64,000 bases of DNA from Cryptomeria japonica (Eukaryota > Streptophyta > Pinopsida > Cupressales > Cupressaceae): contig NC_081408.1 of assembly GCF_030272615.1 (NCBI RefSeq), positions 64,166,614 through 64,230,613 on the forward strand, written 5' to 3'. Below the pieces are notes generated by a model, which saw only the letters and a program-made list of their open reading frames with translations, was not told the DNA's origin and did not search any database. Every line of letters starts with the position of its first letter. Position 1 is the stretch's first letter. Positions 44,771 through 56,002 of the stretch are shown here, piece by piece. Made by a program: the position numbers and the translations under genes.

Positions 44771-45083
44771 AAAATATGGGTGACGCCTCCCATGGCCACT
44801 GCCTATTCTTCCAACCTGCACACACACACACACACAACACACACAAGAAAAAAAAATTTATCACACACATGCCCTAACCCTAATTTTGGGTTAGGGCAAA
44901 CACACATGGGTTTCAAAAGAAAATATGTGTGGGATATGAGTTAAAAAGAAGTTAGGGTTAACATATGGATTTTTAGAATTCTTTTAAAAGTAAATTAATA
45001 AAAAGAAAAGAGAACCACCCCTTTATCCCTTGAATATATATATGTGTGTGTGTGTGTGTAGATGTACATTTTTACATTCCCTC

Positions 45084-45117
<34 letters not shown>

Positions 45118-45683
45118 AGTAGAATTTTATATTTATATGGAATCAAATAGTTTAATTGTAAATTATTTTAAAACACTTTCAATTATTATATGTATGAAGA
45201 AGCATTTTAATAAGATGTTTTAAAAACTCTTTGGGAGGATAAATCCTTAGGGAATTAAAATGACATATGTAGGGTCAAGTTGGCCCCCTTTTTAAATTTT
45301 AAATTATAAGGTATTTTAATTAATGGAAATTTTGTTTAATAGGTTTATTTAGACCATGAGCTAGGGCAAATTTATTTAGACCCTAGGAAATAAAAGGACT
45401 ACATGAGGATTATTAATATTCCTTATCAATTAATTTAGAGACTTTCCGTTAAGTGAGTTTAATCATTTATTAATGGGAGATAATAATAATACTTTTGGAG
45501 AATTATAATCCGCTTATAACTTAGATGGTTTTTCGCCAAACTGGCTTAGTGGTTAGATTCACTCAAACATAGTTAAGACTAAACTAGTTTGCATTATTTT
45601 AGTAAGTTAGTTGTATTAGGTTATGTATTTTTAAAAAAAAAAATTATTCTGTTTGTGCCCAAAAGTTTGGGCATGACAATTTT

Positions 45684-46594
45684 CTCTTGATTGTTTCTGA
45701 TTTTCTTTTTTGGTGACATTTCTTTTAGCTTTTCCAAGATGTCTCTGGCTAGAGATTTTATCTCTAGGATGTCATTGACTAGAAAGGCGATGATGGGGCA
45801 TGTTCACTTGTTTGCTGCTTGCGGGATGTTCCTTAGGAATATGATGACACGTCTAGGACATGATCACTTAAGATCATCGAGGACATATTGGTCTGATACA
45901 CACTAAGTTCCTTTACTGTCTGATATATTTTCTTTCTCGCAATTGGTGTGACAGATTTATTTGGGTCTAATTCATATCCAGATGATTTTTTCACCTTTTT
46001 CTATATTAAGGTTGATGATGATACAAGCACTTAAAAAGCACAAGACTTATCAGCACTTTCATATCCTCTTTCTCATCACTTGTTCTTTTTTTCTCATCAC
46101 TTTTCTTTTCTCATCCTCCTTTTCATCTATCTTTTTCATCATTTCTTTCATCATCTTCTTCATTCTTCTTACTACAATGAGATCAATCAAACAGTTTATC
46201 CAACCGATGCATGTCTTTGAATCTTTAATCTCTTTTTCAACCAACTTTCTTCATGCAATCTCAATGCCCCCGGATTCAATCAATCAATCAATCATTGGCT
46301 CACCTTATCTTGTGCTCACATCAATCACTATTATCTTAATTAGCTTATCAACCTGGCTATAGTATTCATTTCCATCAATTGTTCAGTTACGCCTCATCAA
46401 TTGTGCATTTCCATCAAATGTACATCTCAACCTAATCACTTGCGCAATATCAATCATCCAATCTTCTCTCCTGTGATCTATCGAGAGACCAATCTCCATC
46501 AATCTGTTCGATCAATCTCTCGAGGGGGCATAACCAATCAATCATCATCATCCTTACTAGGACACGTCTGGGGCATATGTTAGTTGATCATTTT
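45684..46594 (+). other. Element A 3' untranslated region after G
   Basis: Pyrimidine-rich sequence with runs of CATCATC/TTTCATC and no retroelement protein. Two TGGGGCAT motifs (45,796 and 46,570) recall the TGGGGCAT at 14,827 and 18,805 in D. An ORF at 45,961-46,362 is of low complexity and probably meaningless. Confidence 0.5.
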
Positions 46595-46640
46595 CTTTGA
46601 AACAATGTGACAACCTACATTGTCTCAAAGAGGGGAAAAA
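46595..46640 (+). promoter_or_regulatory. Polypurine tract with strong hairpin (element A)
   Basis: CTTTGA (46,595-46,600) pairs with TCAAAG (46,625-46,630), and ACAATGT (46,602-46,608) with ACATTGT (46,617-46,623): 13 pairs with one A-C mismatch and an 8-nt loop. The 3' arm runs into the PPT AAAGAGGGGAAAAA, which ends at 46,640 next to the LTR. Confidence 0.85.
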
Positions 46641-47520
46641 TGTAGACACATAAAAATTTCCATTAATTTGTCCTCATTTAATTTCAAACTTCTCCCAACA
46701 TCAATGAATCTTTATTATTACACAATTATTTCTCCATAATTCATTATACTATTAGTAATATATCATCATTTATCTATTAAATTTATTAAATAAAACATTA
46801 TATCATATTCATTTATACGCCTTCTTGCATTCACCTTGTATGCATTTCTCTATTTATTTAAAAAAACTTTTTAATATCCCCTCCTACCACTTATCATTTT
46901 CCATTTACCACTCATCTTCTCTATACCACTCATCTTTCATTATCCCATATTCATCCCAGAACATGAACTCAACCAGAGAAAATCTATTTAAACAAGGCCC
47001 CCTCTCTTATTTGGGCATCTCATCTTTATGCGCTGAACTTATGTCAGTTTGTATTCTTCATCATCTTTGGATTTTGTTTTCTTAAGCTTCCTTTGCAATA
47101 ATCATCTTGAATATCCAAAAAACCATAGCTTCTTGTGTGTGCTTCTGAGAGAAATATTATCTACATAAGATCTTGGTTTAAGGAGTGCAATGGAGTAGAT
47201 TGTGTGACATGCATGTGTGTTTTTTATAGGAAAAATTTCATTGTTGGATGTTGGAAGATTGAATCTTGTATTCAATCCATTTCCTCCATCTACAATACCT
47301 GTGCAATTATCGATTTTGCAACTTCAAAGGCTTCGTTCAGGCTCATACAACCTCCTTTACAGGTGTCATTTTTTTTTAAAGTGCATAATTTTTCATCTAC
47401 TTTCACGTGGCACTATCAGTTTTTCACCAAATTGAGTAGAAATTGTACTTTTAGAAATTGGTTTTTTCTGACCTACTTGGTACTTGTACTTTGCTTGGAT
47501 CTTAGTTTAGATCTCTTGCA
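46641..47520 (+). repeat. Element A 3' LTR (right end tentative)
   Basis: It starts TGTAGACACATAAAAATTTCC directly after the PPT, closely like the B LTR start (TGTAGACGTATAAAAATTACC). A TATA-like CTATTTAAAC is near 46,984. The end at ...CTCTTGCA (47,520) is the first plausible CA near the expected length, but the 5' LTR is outside the window, so it cannot be confirmed. Confidence 0.6.
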
Positions 47521-47723
47521 TTATTAATTTGAGTCTCTTTTGGCCTATTTAAGGCACTAGTAAAGTTGAAATCAAAATTCCACTTTGCCATTTTCGCAAG
47601 TGGCCCATTATATACACACTAAGTATAAAGTGCCAAATCATCTTTTTTTTTCTTGGGGGGGGGGCGGGGGGTTTCTTGTGTGATTGTGTCTCTCTTTCCT
47701 TGTTCTCTTTCATTTGTGTTGCT
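47521..47723 (+). other. Sequence between A and Copia fragment H
   Basis: Two hundred bases with a poly-G run (47,656-47,670). No PBS of the TGGTATCAGAGC type was found, so how H begins is unclear; A may have inserted into the H leader. Confidence 0.35.
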
Positions 47724-49260
47724 ATGGGTCCTTATAAATTTCCACCTTTAACTCCACACAATTATGCATCATGGAAAATTAAAGCATGGAGTAAACTAAT
47801 GGAAAAAGGACTCACACATTACATAGATGGAAAAATAACAACACCACCAAATCAGAATGGCTCACTAAAAATTGAATGGCTCTTGGAACTTTGAGAAAGT
47901 ATGTATCAAATGAAATTTTTTTTCACATTGAGAAATGTACCACAATCAAAGAGGCTTGGGATATCTTTCAGAAATTATATGGTCAAGTTGATAAAATCAG
48001 AGGTTACAAGATTGCAAATGAGCTCACCAACTTGGATCCCAAAAATTTTGGTACAATCCAAGATTATGTCACTAAGGAAAATGAGCTAAGAGAAAAGCTT
48101 AAGGATTGTGGCATTGACAAAAAGGATGCTCAATTGATATTTGACTTGTTGGACAAGCTTCCATCCTAATATGAAACATTTGTTTCTAGCTTCCAAACCA
48201 TTCACTTGATAGTGGGAAGTTCCTACACTATGCATACATTTTATGCTTTCATAAAAATGTTGATGTTGGAACAATCTACATTGTTTAACATGGGGATTCT
48301 CAAGTCTTCAAAGTCGAAGGCTTTGGTGGCTAATCAAGGGAATCAAGGAAAAGGTTCCAATAAGAAGCTGAAGCAATCTAAGTCAAAGCCACATCAGGAA
48401 AAATGACAATCTTCCTCTCCATCGCAAGGCGATTCTTCATCCTCTTCCAAGAAGGGGAATACACCTAAGAAGGAGAAACCAACTTGTGCTTATGGCAAGA
48501 AGTATGGTCATGATGAGCATCATTGCCACACCAAGCAAGTTGATGAGTTGACAAATCTCCTTAAGAAGAACACCGTCAATTTTGCATCTATCTACAAGAA
48601 GAAGGAATGATCTCCTTCCACTCCCTCGTAGTTTAAGGGGAAAGGGAAAGCATTTGTCGCTAAAGCAGGTTCTTCACAGTAGTGGATACTTGACTTTGAT
48701 GCCTCTTATCACATGGGTTCTACAAAAGAATAGTTTTCTTCATTTGAGCCATCTAAGGTACCTCACATTTGCATAGGTGATGATACACAAGTTGAGCTAG
48801 AAGGGAAAGGTTTAGTTATCATGGATGAGAGAACATTTGAGAATGTTCTTTATGTTCCTAACCTAACCACCAACCTTCTCTCTATCTACCAAATCACTCA
48901 CTATGGAAATGGGAAAAATGTTGAGTTTACATCTAATTTAGTTGTGGTCAAAGAAATTGATATCTAATGATGTCTTGGTAGCAGTGGGGCAAGTTAATCA
49001 CAATTCATGAATTTATTCATTCTCCTACTTTGTGCCACGATCTCCTTCTATGGCCTTGCTTACTCATTCAACTAGGGCTATCTTTAGTGGCTAGGCACTA
49101 AAGACATGGTCATAGGTCTGCCTCAAATTAGTCTTTCAGAGGGTGTATATTTAGGGTGTTCCATGTGAAAGCATACCAAAGACAAGTTTAATAAGGGGAA
49201 ATCTTGGAGAGATTTGGGAGTTCTTCAACTTGTTCACAACGATGTGGGTAAGTGCACAAA
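47724..49260 (+). pseudogene. gag: Copia fragment H: gag, zinc knuckle, protease, GAG-pre-integrase
   Basis: The start is ATG 47,724 (MGPYKFPPLTPHNYASWKIK), the usual Copia gag opening. After a frameshift near 47,880 come KEAWDIFQKLYGQ, ELREKLKDCGI and LPS-stop-YETFV: the Copia gag (UBN2-like) domain. A degraded knuckle, CAYGKKYGHDEHHC, lacks its second Cys (48,485). WILDFDASYHMGSTK would be the protease active site (D-F-D instead of D-S-G). Then a GAG-pre-integrase remnant is readable through stops (GVPCE...TKTSLIRGNL). The similarity stops near 49,260 before the integrase core. No LTRs were recognised. Dead fragment. Confidence 0.8.
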
Positions 49261-50229
49261 GATGGTGGTAAAAAAGGGGGGTATAAGTGGACACATTTTT
49301 TTAAGAAATCAGTTGAACCTGAAATTGGAGGAAAAATTTGAAAGTCATCCACTCAATGTATGAAGATATTAAAACAACAAATATTGTAGTACTCTGAATA
49401 TAGTTTCCAAAATACGAAACTTTTTCAAAATTGGATAAGATTAAGGGGGTCAAATCATTCGCACAGGGAAAATAGACCCTGATTTTTTTTTAAAACATAA
49501 CATAGTGTCTGACATGTGCATAAAAAAAGTCATAGTTAGATTTTGTATTTTGACAATCCTTTGGCAGAAAGATAGTTAAGAGTGAGCACTAGAAGATGTG
49601 TATTTTTTTGTAATTTTTTGTTGAGTATTTGTTTTTAATAATTTTTCCAAACGAGCACATCCTAAAAATTAGGTACATGTTCATGTGCAAAGCATAACTT
49701 ACACTAAAAAAATTGAAAAATACAATTCTATTTTTTTTTAAATTGTAAAAAATCAAGTGTAGTACAATAATATATAATGTTTTTAAAATTTGGATATGTA
49801 GAACAAAAGTTATTAAAAAAATAGTGCACGTATGTCTATGAGAACTATGGAGACACTCGTAAAAGAAATGCAATAATAATATGTTATTTTTGTTTAAATT
49901 TTAAAATAATAATATGGTTAGAAATCTCAGAAGATGGGTGAAAATATGGTGGAAATTTTAAAAATACCCACTTGTTGAAGTTTAAACCTGATGATGACAA
50001 AGTCAAGAAACCAAGTTGATAAAATTAAACTCATCAAAAAGGAGGGAAATGGAGGGAAATCAAACTTACAAGTCATAGCTTTGTCATCCAGGCCTATTTC
50101 CAAGCCTAAATAGTCAAAAGCATGTACGGGGTACCTATGGTATAAGAAGCACATACGAGGTACCTATGGTGTAAGAAGCACATGCACGCTATCTTTACTA
50201 TATACACACACATATGTGTGTATGTATGT
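49261..50229. other. AT-rich sequence without recognised feature
   Basis: No gene or element end was identified. A short duplicated phrase (GTACCTATGGT(G)TAAGAAGCACAT) occurs twice at about 50,130-50,180. Confidence 0.4.
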
Positions 50230-50230
50230 G

Positions 50231-50285
<55 letters not shown>

Positions 50286-50381
50286 CTTCTTCCTTCCTCC
50301 ATACGCCATCTCTCTCTCCCCTTCTCCCTTCCTCCATACCCCACCCCTCTCTCTCCCTCTCTCCCCTTCTCCCTTCCTCCA

Positions 50382-50431
<50 letters not shown>

Positions 50432-50467
50432 TTCCCCCTCTCTCTCTCTCCCTCTACCTCTCTCTCC

Positions 50468-50544
<77 letters not shown>

Positions 50545-50605
50545 CCTATCTCCCTATCTCCCCTTCTCCCTTCCTCCATACCCCATCCCTCTCTCTTCTT
50601 CTCTC

Positions 50606-50675
<70 letters not shown>

Positions 50676-50680
50676 TTTCC
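50230..50680. repeat. Long interrupted (CT)n microsatellite
   Basis: Pure CT runs at about 50,234-50,281, 50,384-50,427, 50,470-50,541 and 50,606-50,672 are linked by CCCTTCTCCCTTCCTCCATA-type spacers, themselves repeated four times. Many Ser/Leu or Arg/Glu ORFs arise from it and are not genes. Confidence 0.97.
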
Positions 50681-51206
50681 TTCACATTTTATTTACTACA
50701 AATAGCGCATATGGGGTCCTCAGCCTATTAGTTCGATGTCCTGCCATAACATTTTTAAGGAGTTGGAGTGTGTACGCACTAATTATGAGTTCTAAGCGTG
50801 TATAGGGTGAAAAAAAATATCGTTGGGCTTGCCAAAATTTTAGGGACTAACAACGTGCACACAATTATTAATATACCACGTACACAATACTTAGACAGTT
50901 TTATTTGCCCAAGAGCCTCAATGGCCTCAAAAAAAAATTTTGAGGTCGTTGAAGGCCCCACTGCAATCGTGTCTGCACTTCTATCACTGTTTTATACATA
51001 GAAGTAATTTAATTTTTTGTTTTAGCATGATTTCAAATGATGGAATTGTTGCTCTTATTAGTTTTGTCAATATTATTATGATTGTTTAATAGTTTTGATT
51101 CAAAAAAATAATGATAAGATGCATATTTATGGTTATTTGTTTGTTTATGAACTTTTGTTTACATATATATGTAATATGATTCTATTTAGGACAACCGATA
51201 TCAACC
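50681..51206. other. Upstream region of gene I with fold-back
   Basis: A 15-bp fold-back lies at 50,918-50,952 (arms TCAATGGCCTCAAAA and TTTTGAGGTCGTTGA). A possible splice acceptor TCTATTTAG/G at 51,189 precedes the gene I frame. Nothing else was recognised. Confidence 0.5.
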
Positions 51207-54125
51207 ATGGAAAAGAACAAATGAGAAACAATGGAATAATGAGAGGCTGAAAAGGAAAGACAAAGGCAATGTATGAAGAAATTACGTGATATAAGAACAA
51301 TGGGAGAAGAAGGTATGTCATCCTCAACATCTCAATTCGATTTACCAAATGAACATAATGCACCTAATACAATTGAAGAAGAGATATTTGATTTACCGTA
51401 TGAACCTAATGCAATTGAAGAAGAGACCACATTTAATAATCAATTAAATGATAAACATGCACCTACTCTATTTGATGAATTGAATGTAAACAATGCATCA
51501 ATGATGACACCTCCTAGAATCATTCATAGGAAACCAAAGTATCTAATTGACATTGATGAGAATATATTGAAGCCAATGCCAGATAAAATGTTTGAACAAA
51601 CTTGTAGGAGAATGGTTAAAAGAATATGGAAAAACTATTTTGAAAACATAAATCAAACCGCAAGATGTCAATTAATTGTTCAGATGATTAAAAATTTAAA
51701 TTTAAGAGAGACAATGAAAATTCTAGGCCTAAGATCATCTGAAAGTAACAATAGAATAACTATTGTGAGAAATATATTTGATGCATATCAAGCTATTGGT
51801 TGAAAATCACATACTAAAGATTCTAATGCTACTTGACGTGTCATTACATCAACCATAATGAGCAAGAAACTAAAAAAAGATCGTTTGATAAGAAAAACAA
51901 GTAAGTCATTAAATGTTAGTAGAACAACATTAAGTAAATAATTACAGAGGCGAGAATAAATAGAGGAACCTAACAATAATTGTTTTTGGGCATTCTTGAG
52001 TAGACTACCATGCAAAGACAAGGTTGTTGTTGATGCACTAAGAACATTAATTAAAAAAATTTGGCATGACAACACAAGAGTTTTTCCCAACAAAAGAGAT
52101 GTTGTTAGAAGGTGAATCGGGTCTACAAATTGTGAGCCATATGCCAAACACTATTTGGATGTGACTCAAATAAAATTTTATGAAAGATTCCTTGAAAAGT
52201 TTCATCAAATAAGAATTTCTCAAAGATTTTTTGAAATGGCAAAACCTTTTTATATTAAGATTAATCATGTACGCACCACATGTAGTTGTAGGATGTATAT
52301 TGAATTTTCCATGCACTATAATATTTTTTATTATATTTGTTCTACTTTGCACACTAACGATGTTTTGCAGGAATGCAATATACAAATACCTCCTAAGTCG
52401 GTAAGAGAATTCATTTCAAGTGTGCTATGTAATAGACATGATGGTTGCATTTATTATAAGATGCCTTGTTTGGAAGGTTCTTATGCTATATGTGGTGGTT
52501 TGCAATATTTACCAAGATGTGTACATTTGGAGAGCACGCATGAAATTGTTAGGAAACTAGTTTCTTTTGGAAAATACAAGACAGACACATATGGAGTTAA
52601 AGATGGAAAAGATTTGAAGAGATGTGAGCTAGTGAAAAATGATATATGTGTAGTTGAATTTATGAAAATGTTTCAAGAGAAACTAGTTTATGAGTACATA
52701 ATGCATACATATAGTGCTCGATGATTAGATGAGTAATTCAAGTTATGTAAGGACACATTTCCTCTTGGCACCAGTCTCTATCATTGATTTTACTAAAAAT
52801 TATACACTACAACCTCAAAATGAAGTGCAATGTATGTATTATCATTCTACACAAGTTTCTATTTTTGTACACATAACATTCATGCATGCAGATAATAGCA
52901 TAGAGGAGGATAGAAAGGTTGTAAGAGAGTATCACTTCTACATAAGTGATGATCATACTCATTCATCAGATTTTGTACAAGGATGCTTTAAAGTTTTCTA
53001 TGATAATATAAAGGAAAGAAATATACAATACAACCGACACTTAATATGGTCAGATAATTGCACTGCACAATTCAAGAATGCAAAGATGTTTTATTAGTTG
53101 ACAAGGATGCATATGACAAGCGGTATACAACATTTTTGGAATTTCACTGAGGCTGGACATGGTAAGGGAGAGCATGATGATGCAGGGACATGTGTAAAAA
53201 GAGCCCTAGCTAGAGAAGAATTGAAGTATGAAGGAAGTGTTGAGTTGATAGATGAAGAAACAATTGTGTGATGGTGTAACTCTATGATGGGTCTAGGTAA
53301 TCTAGGTACATCAATGGTTTGTAGATATTTTTGGTTGATCACTAAATCTAACATTGAAAAATATCTAGATTGTTGTACAGTTGCAGGATCGAGTGACATG
53401 CACTCATTTATGAGTTCAAATGCAAGTTCACTAGTAATTTATATGAGATAGATGGTATGCTTTTTCTCCCAATGCATGTATTATTTGTGGGAAGAATATG
53501 AATCATAAGAGTGGGTTGACAAATGGTCTTGTAGACTATTGGTTACCATTGATACATATCAAATTCCAAAAGCACTACAATTGAGCTTGATGGAGACATC
53601 AGTGGATTTTGACCATGTATCTGACCTAGTGTATTCAGGTGATTTTTTGAGTTATTTTTTTTGCAAGTATTCTTTTTGGTTCATTTTGTTGTACATCACA
53701 CTTTATTTTTGGTATTAATTATCACTTTATAAAATGCAGGTCATGTGTATGCAGTTGTTGCAAAAGAGAACAATGAAGAAGGAACGAATTACTATTTGTG
53801 TCATTATGTTGAGCCTAAAAGAAAATTGACAACCATAATCATTGACGGAGAGGGTATTGACTACCCAATCAGGTCTGTTGTCATGATAGGAACATGGCTT
53901 AGGAGATACCCTATCAAGAATTATGATGTTTGGTTGTTTGAGGAATTTGAAACAAACAAACATCTTCTTCATTTCTCTAACCTTGTTGTTGCAACAAATA
54001 TTCATTTGATGAAGTATCGTGGTAGACCTCATAACAAAGTTTTATGGAAAGTTCATGAATTTGACCACGAGGCAATACCTGACACAATACGGGTTAGAGG
54101 TGATCCTGAAGGTTCACTTGATTGA
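51207..54125 (+). pseudogene. Decayed DDE-transposase-like gene I with one intron
   Basis: Frame 0 from about 51,207 (ATG) or 51,273 to 52,724, then frame 1 from 52,725 to 53,638, an intron 53,639-53,739, and a last exon to TGA at 54,123-54,125. Stops are single-base. Residues in order: an acidic N-terminus; MVKRIWKNYFENINQTARC; a Cys-rich part (TTCSCRMYI; CNRHDGCIYYKMPC); then IDFTKNY (52,780), HFYISDDHTHSS, IWSDNCTAQFKN (53,050), and HFWNFTEAGHGKGEHD (53,130-53,180) with CVKRALAREE. The pattern DF..NY / SD...QFK / HGKG..D..G...KR resembles a widespread, mostly unnamed transposase-like RNase-H-fold family (my recollection). The C-terminal exon (HVYAVVAKENNEEGTNYYLC) is a separate small domain. 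A domesticated gene or a dead DNA transposon are both possible. Confidence 0.6.
53639..53739 (+). other. Intron in gene I
   Basis: GT...AG, 101 bp, T-rich, ending AAAATGCAG. Joining the flanks gives YSG-HVYAVV in one frame, with a codon split after its first base. Size and composition suit a plant intron. Confidence 0.75.
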
Positions 54126-54660
54126 TTCTATGGTTCAAAGTAGAATGACTTTGAGAATTTTGTATATATCGTCAACAAATTGTTCTATATTTGTTATTTT
54201 GTATATATAAATGCCCATGAGCTGATTTGTACATGTTTAGGGGCATAAATTTGAATATTTAAATGGAAATGAGCTGATTTGTACATATTTAGATGCCAAA
54301 TTTTATATATTAAAATGGCAATGAGCTAAATCGCACATATCGTAGTGCCAAATTTTGTATAAAATCCCATGAGATGATTTGTAAGAAATTTTTTTGTATA
54401 TTCAAATAGCCAAGAGCTGATTTGACCATATTTAGAGGAAAATTTTTGAATAATATGTGACAATGTTTTGTGACTATTTTTTGTGTCTATGTTTTGTGAC
54501 TATGTTTTGAGTTTATGTGATGTGTTAAGGTAAATAATGAGTATTCTTGATTCTTGTATAGCCATGGATAATTATTTGAGTCATTATCGGGTCATAGGAG
54601 TCATAGATTGAGTCTAGATACAATTTGAGCAAAAAATGTCATTATTGTCAAAAAAATGTC
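54126..54660. repeat. Imperfect ~60-bp repeats after gene I
   Basis: Four or five units with GAGCTGATTTGTACATATTTAG and GCCAAATTTT lie at about 54,210-54,440. From 54,440 to 54,660, TGTGACTATGTTTTG-type short repeats occur. No gene. Confidence 0.75.
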
Positions 54661-56002
54661 AAGCAACTTGTACATCGTGTCGATAGGGTATGACTCTCAA
54701 TGTTATGACACTTTGAGATGCATGAAAGGATCATTCCTAGAATAAAATTGCCCACCTAGATGCACTCGTGACATCAATTTGTGCACACGATGAATCAAAT
54801 CAATTCTAGCCTATCTTGCAACTTTGCATTGCATACAACTGGCAGTTTTTACAACAAGAAAAAAAATACTACCAATTGAAAATGGCTCCGATTCATCAAA
54901 AAATGAGATAGGCCATTGTAGAGGAGCCTCATGCGACCCCACAGGTTCAAATGAATCAATCATATGTAAACTGGATTGGAAGAAACAGTTCATCAAAGTT
55001 TGACAATTTTTTGGACTTAGGGCACGTGAGAGATCGCATCGGTAGGGTATGACTCTCGATGTTACGATGCTTTGGGATGCATGAGAGGAGAATTACTAGC
55101 ATAAAAATTCCCACCCAGATATGCTCATGATGTTGGTTTGTGCACATGATGAACCAAATCAATTCTAGTCTATCTTACAACTTTGCATTGCATGCAACTG
55201 ACAATTTTTGCAACATGCAAAAAAATGCTACCAATTGAAAATGGCTCTGATTCATCAAAAATAAAGATAGGCCATTGTAGAGGAGCCTCACATGACCCCA
55301 CAGGTTCAAATAGATCGATCATATGTGTCTTGGATTGGAAGAAACAGTCCGCCAAACTTTGACAATTTTTTAGACTCAGGGCACTTGAGAGATCACGTTG
55401 GTAGGGTATGACTCTCGATGTTCCGACACTTTGGGATGCATGAGAGGAGCATGCCTAGTGTAAACCTACCCACCCAAATGTTCTTGTGACATTGTTTTTT
55501 GTATATGATGAACCGAATAAATTCTAGCCTATCTTGCAACTTTGCATTGCATGCAACTGACGATTTTTGCAGCAGGCGAAAAAATGCTACCAATTGAAAA
55601 TGGCTCCGAGTTGTCAAAAACTAAGATAGGCCATTGTAGAGGAGCCTCATGAAATCCCACAAGTTCAAATGGATCAATCATACGTGTCCTGGATTGGAAG
55701 AAATAGTCTGTCAAAGTTTGACAATGTTTTGGGCTCGGGGCACTTGAGAGATCGTGTCGGTAGGGTATGACTCTCGACATTCCAATGCTTTGGGATGCAT
55801 GAGAGGAGCATGCCTAGCATAAAACTTCTCACTCAGATGCACTTATGACATTAGTTTATGCACATGATAAATTGAATCATTTCTATCCTATCTCACAACT
55901 TTGCACTGTATGCAACTGATGGTTTTTGTAGCAGGCGAAAAAATGCTACCAATTGAAAAAGGCTCCGAGTCATCAAAAATCGAGATAGGCCATTGTAGAG
56001 GA
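54661..56002. repeat. ~359-bp satellite, left part (about 3.7 units)
   Basis: The marker GGTAGGGTATGACTCTCGATG recurs, shifted by 359-360 bp, at about 54,683, 55,042, 55,401 and 55,760. Each unit also holds CTTGCATTGCATGCAACTGA-type and GGCCATTGTAGAGGAGCCTC sequences. It is interrupted at 56,003 by element E and continues at 63,124. Antisense ORFs of 61-83 residues recur in every unit, but in changing frames. Confidence 0.9.
55998..56002. repeat. Target-site duplication of element E (left, GAGGA)
   Basis: GAGGA before the TG of the E 5' LTR, repeated at 63,124-63,128. Removal restores the satellite sequence TAGAGGA-TCCTCAT. Confidence 0.9.

Larger units (their letters stand above)
41439..45678 (+). 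mobile_element. Insertion G, LTR-like, 4,240 bp
   Basis: Bounded by ATTTT at 41,434-41,438 and 45,679-45,683. It starts TGTGAGGCCC and ends GGGCATGACA; the two ends are imperfect inverted repeats (8 of 10) with the TG...CA of an LTR. No internal LTR boundary, PBS, PPT or retroelement protein could be found, so a very long solo LTR is the simplest reading; a non-autonomous element is the alternative. It holds a (TA)n run at 41,831-41,850, a long (TA)n at 44,311-44,389, a GC-rich minisatellite at 44,492-44,683, an 11-bp palindrome at 44,870, and (TG)n/(TA)n runs at 45,030-45,113. The remainder (41,450-44,300) shows no gene. Confidence 0.75.
33566..47520 (+). mobile_element. Tat-like Ty3/Gypsy element A, 3' part
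   Basis: This is the oldest element of the nest. It carries protease, RT, RNase H, second RNase H, integrase, post-pol repeats, PPT hairpin and 3' LTR. It begins abruptly at 33,566 where B is inserted; gag and the 5' LTR lie left of the window. It is interrupted by solo LTR F (39,226-40,722) and insertion G (41,439-45,678), both with 5-bp TSDs, so the parts join cleanly. It is decayed by many stops and at least five frameshifts. No antisense PMD ORF is seen in it. The right end near 47,520 is tentative. Confidence 0.8.

Noticed and set aside
44236-44799. 187-residue minus-strand ORF crossing the TA run and GC block
   Set aside because: A Tyr/Ile run from (TA)n fused to GC-rich minisatellite; no coding signature.
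44870-44898. Interstitial telomere
   Set aside because: Only two partial CCCTAA units per arm; too short for telomeric DNA.
45961-46362. 133-residue Ser/Phe/Ile-rich ORF
   Set aside because: Pyrimidine-rich low-complexity sequence in the 3' untranslated region of element A.
50182-50805. Several long Ser/Leu or Arg/Glu ORFs
   Set aside because: They are translations of the CT microsatellite in all frames.
54811-55780. Series of 61-83 residue antisense ORFs as a repeated gene
   Set aside because: The unit length of 359-360 bp shifts the frame from unit to unit; no continuous gene is possible, so I treat them as part of the satellite.
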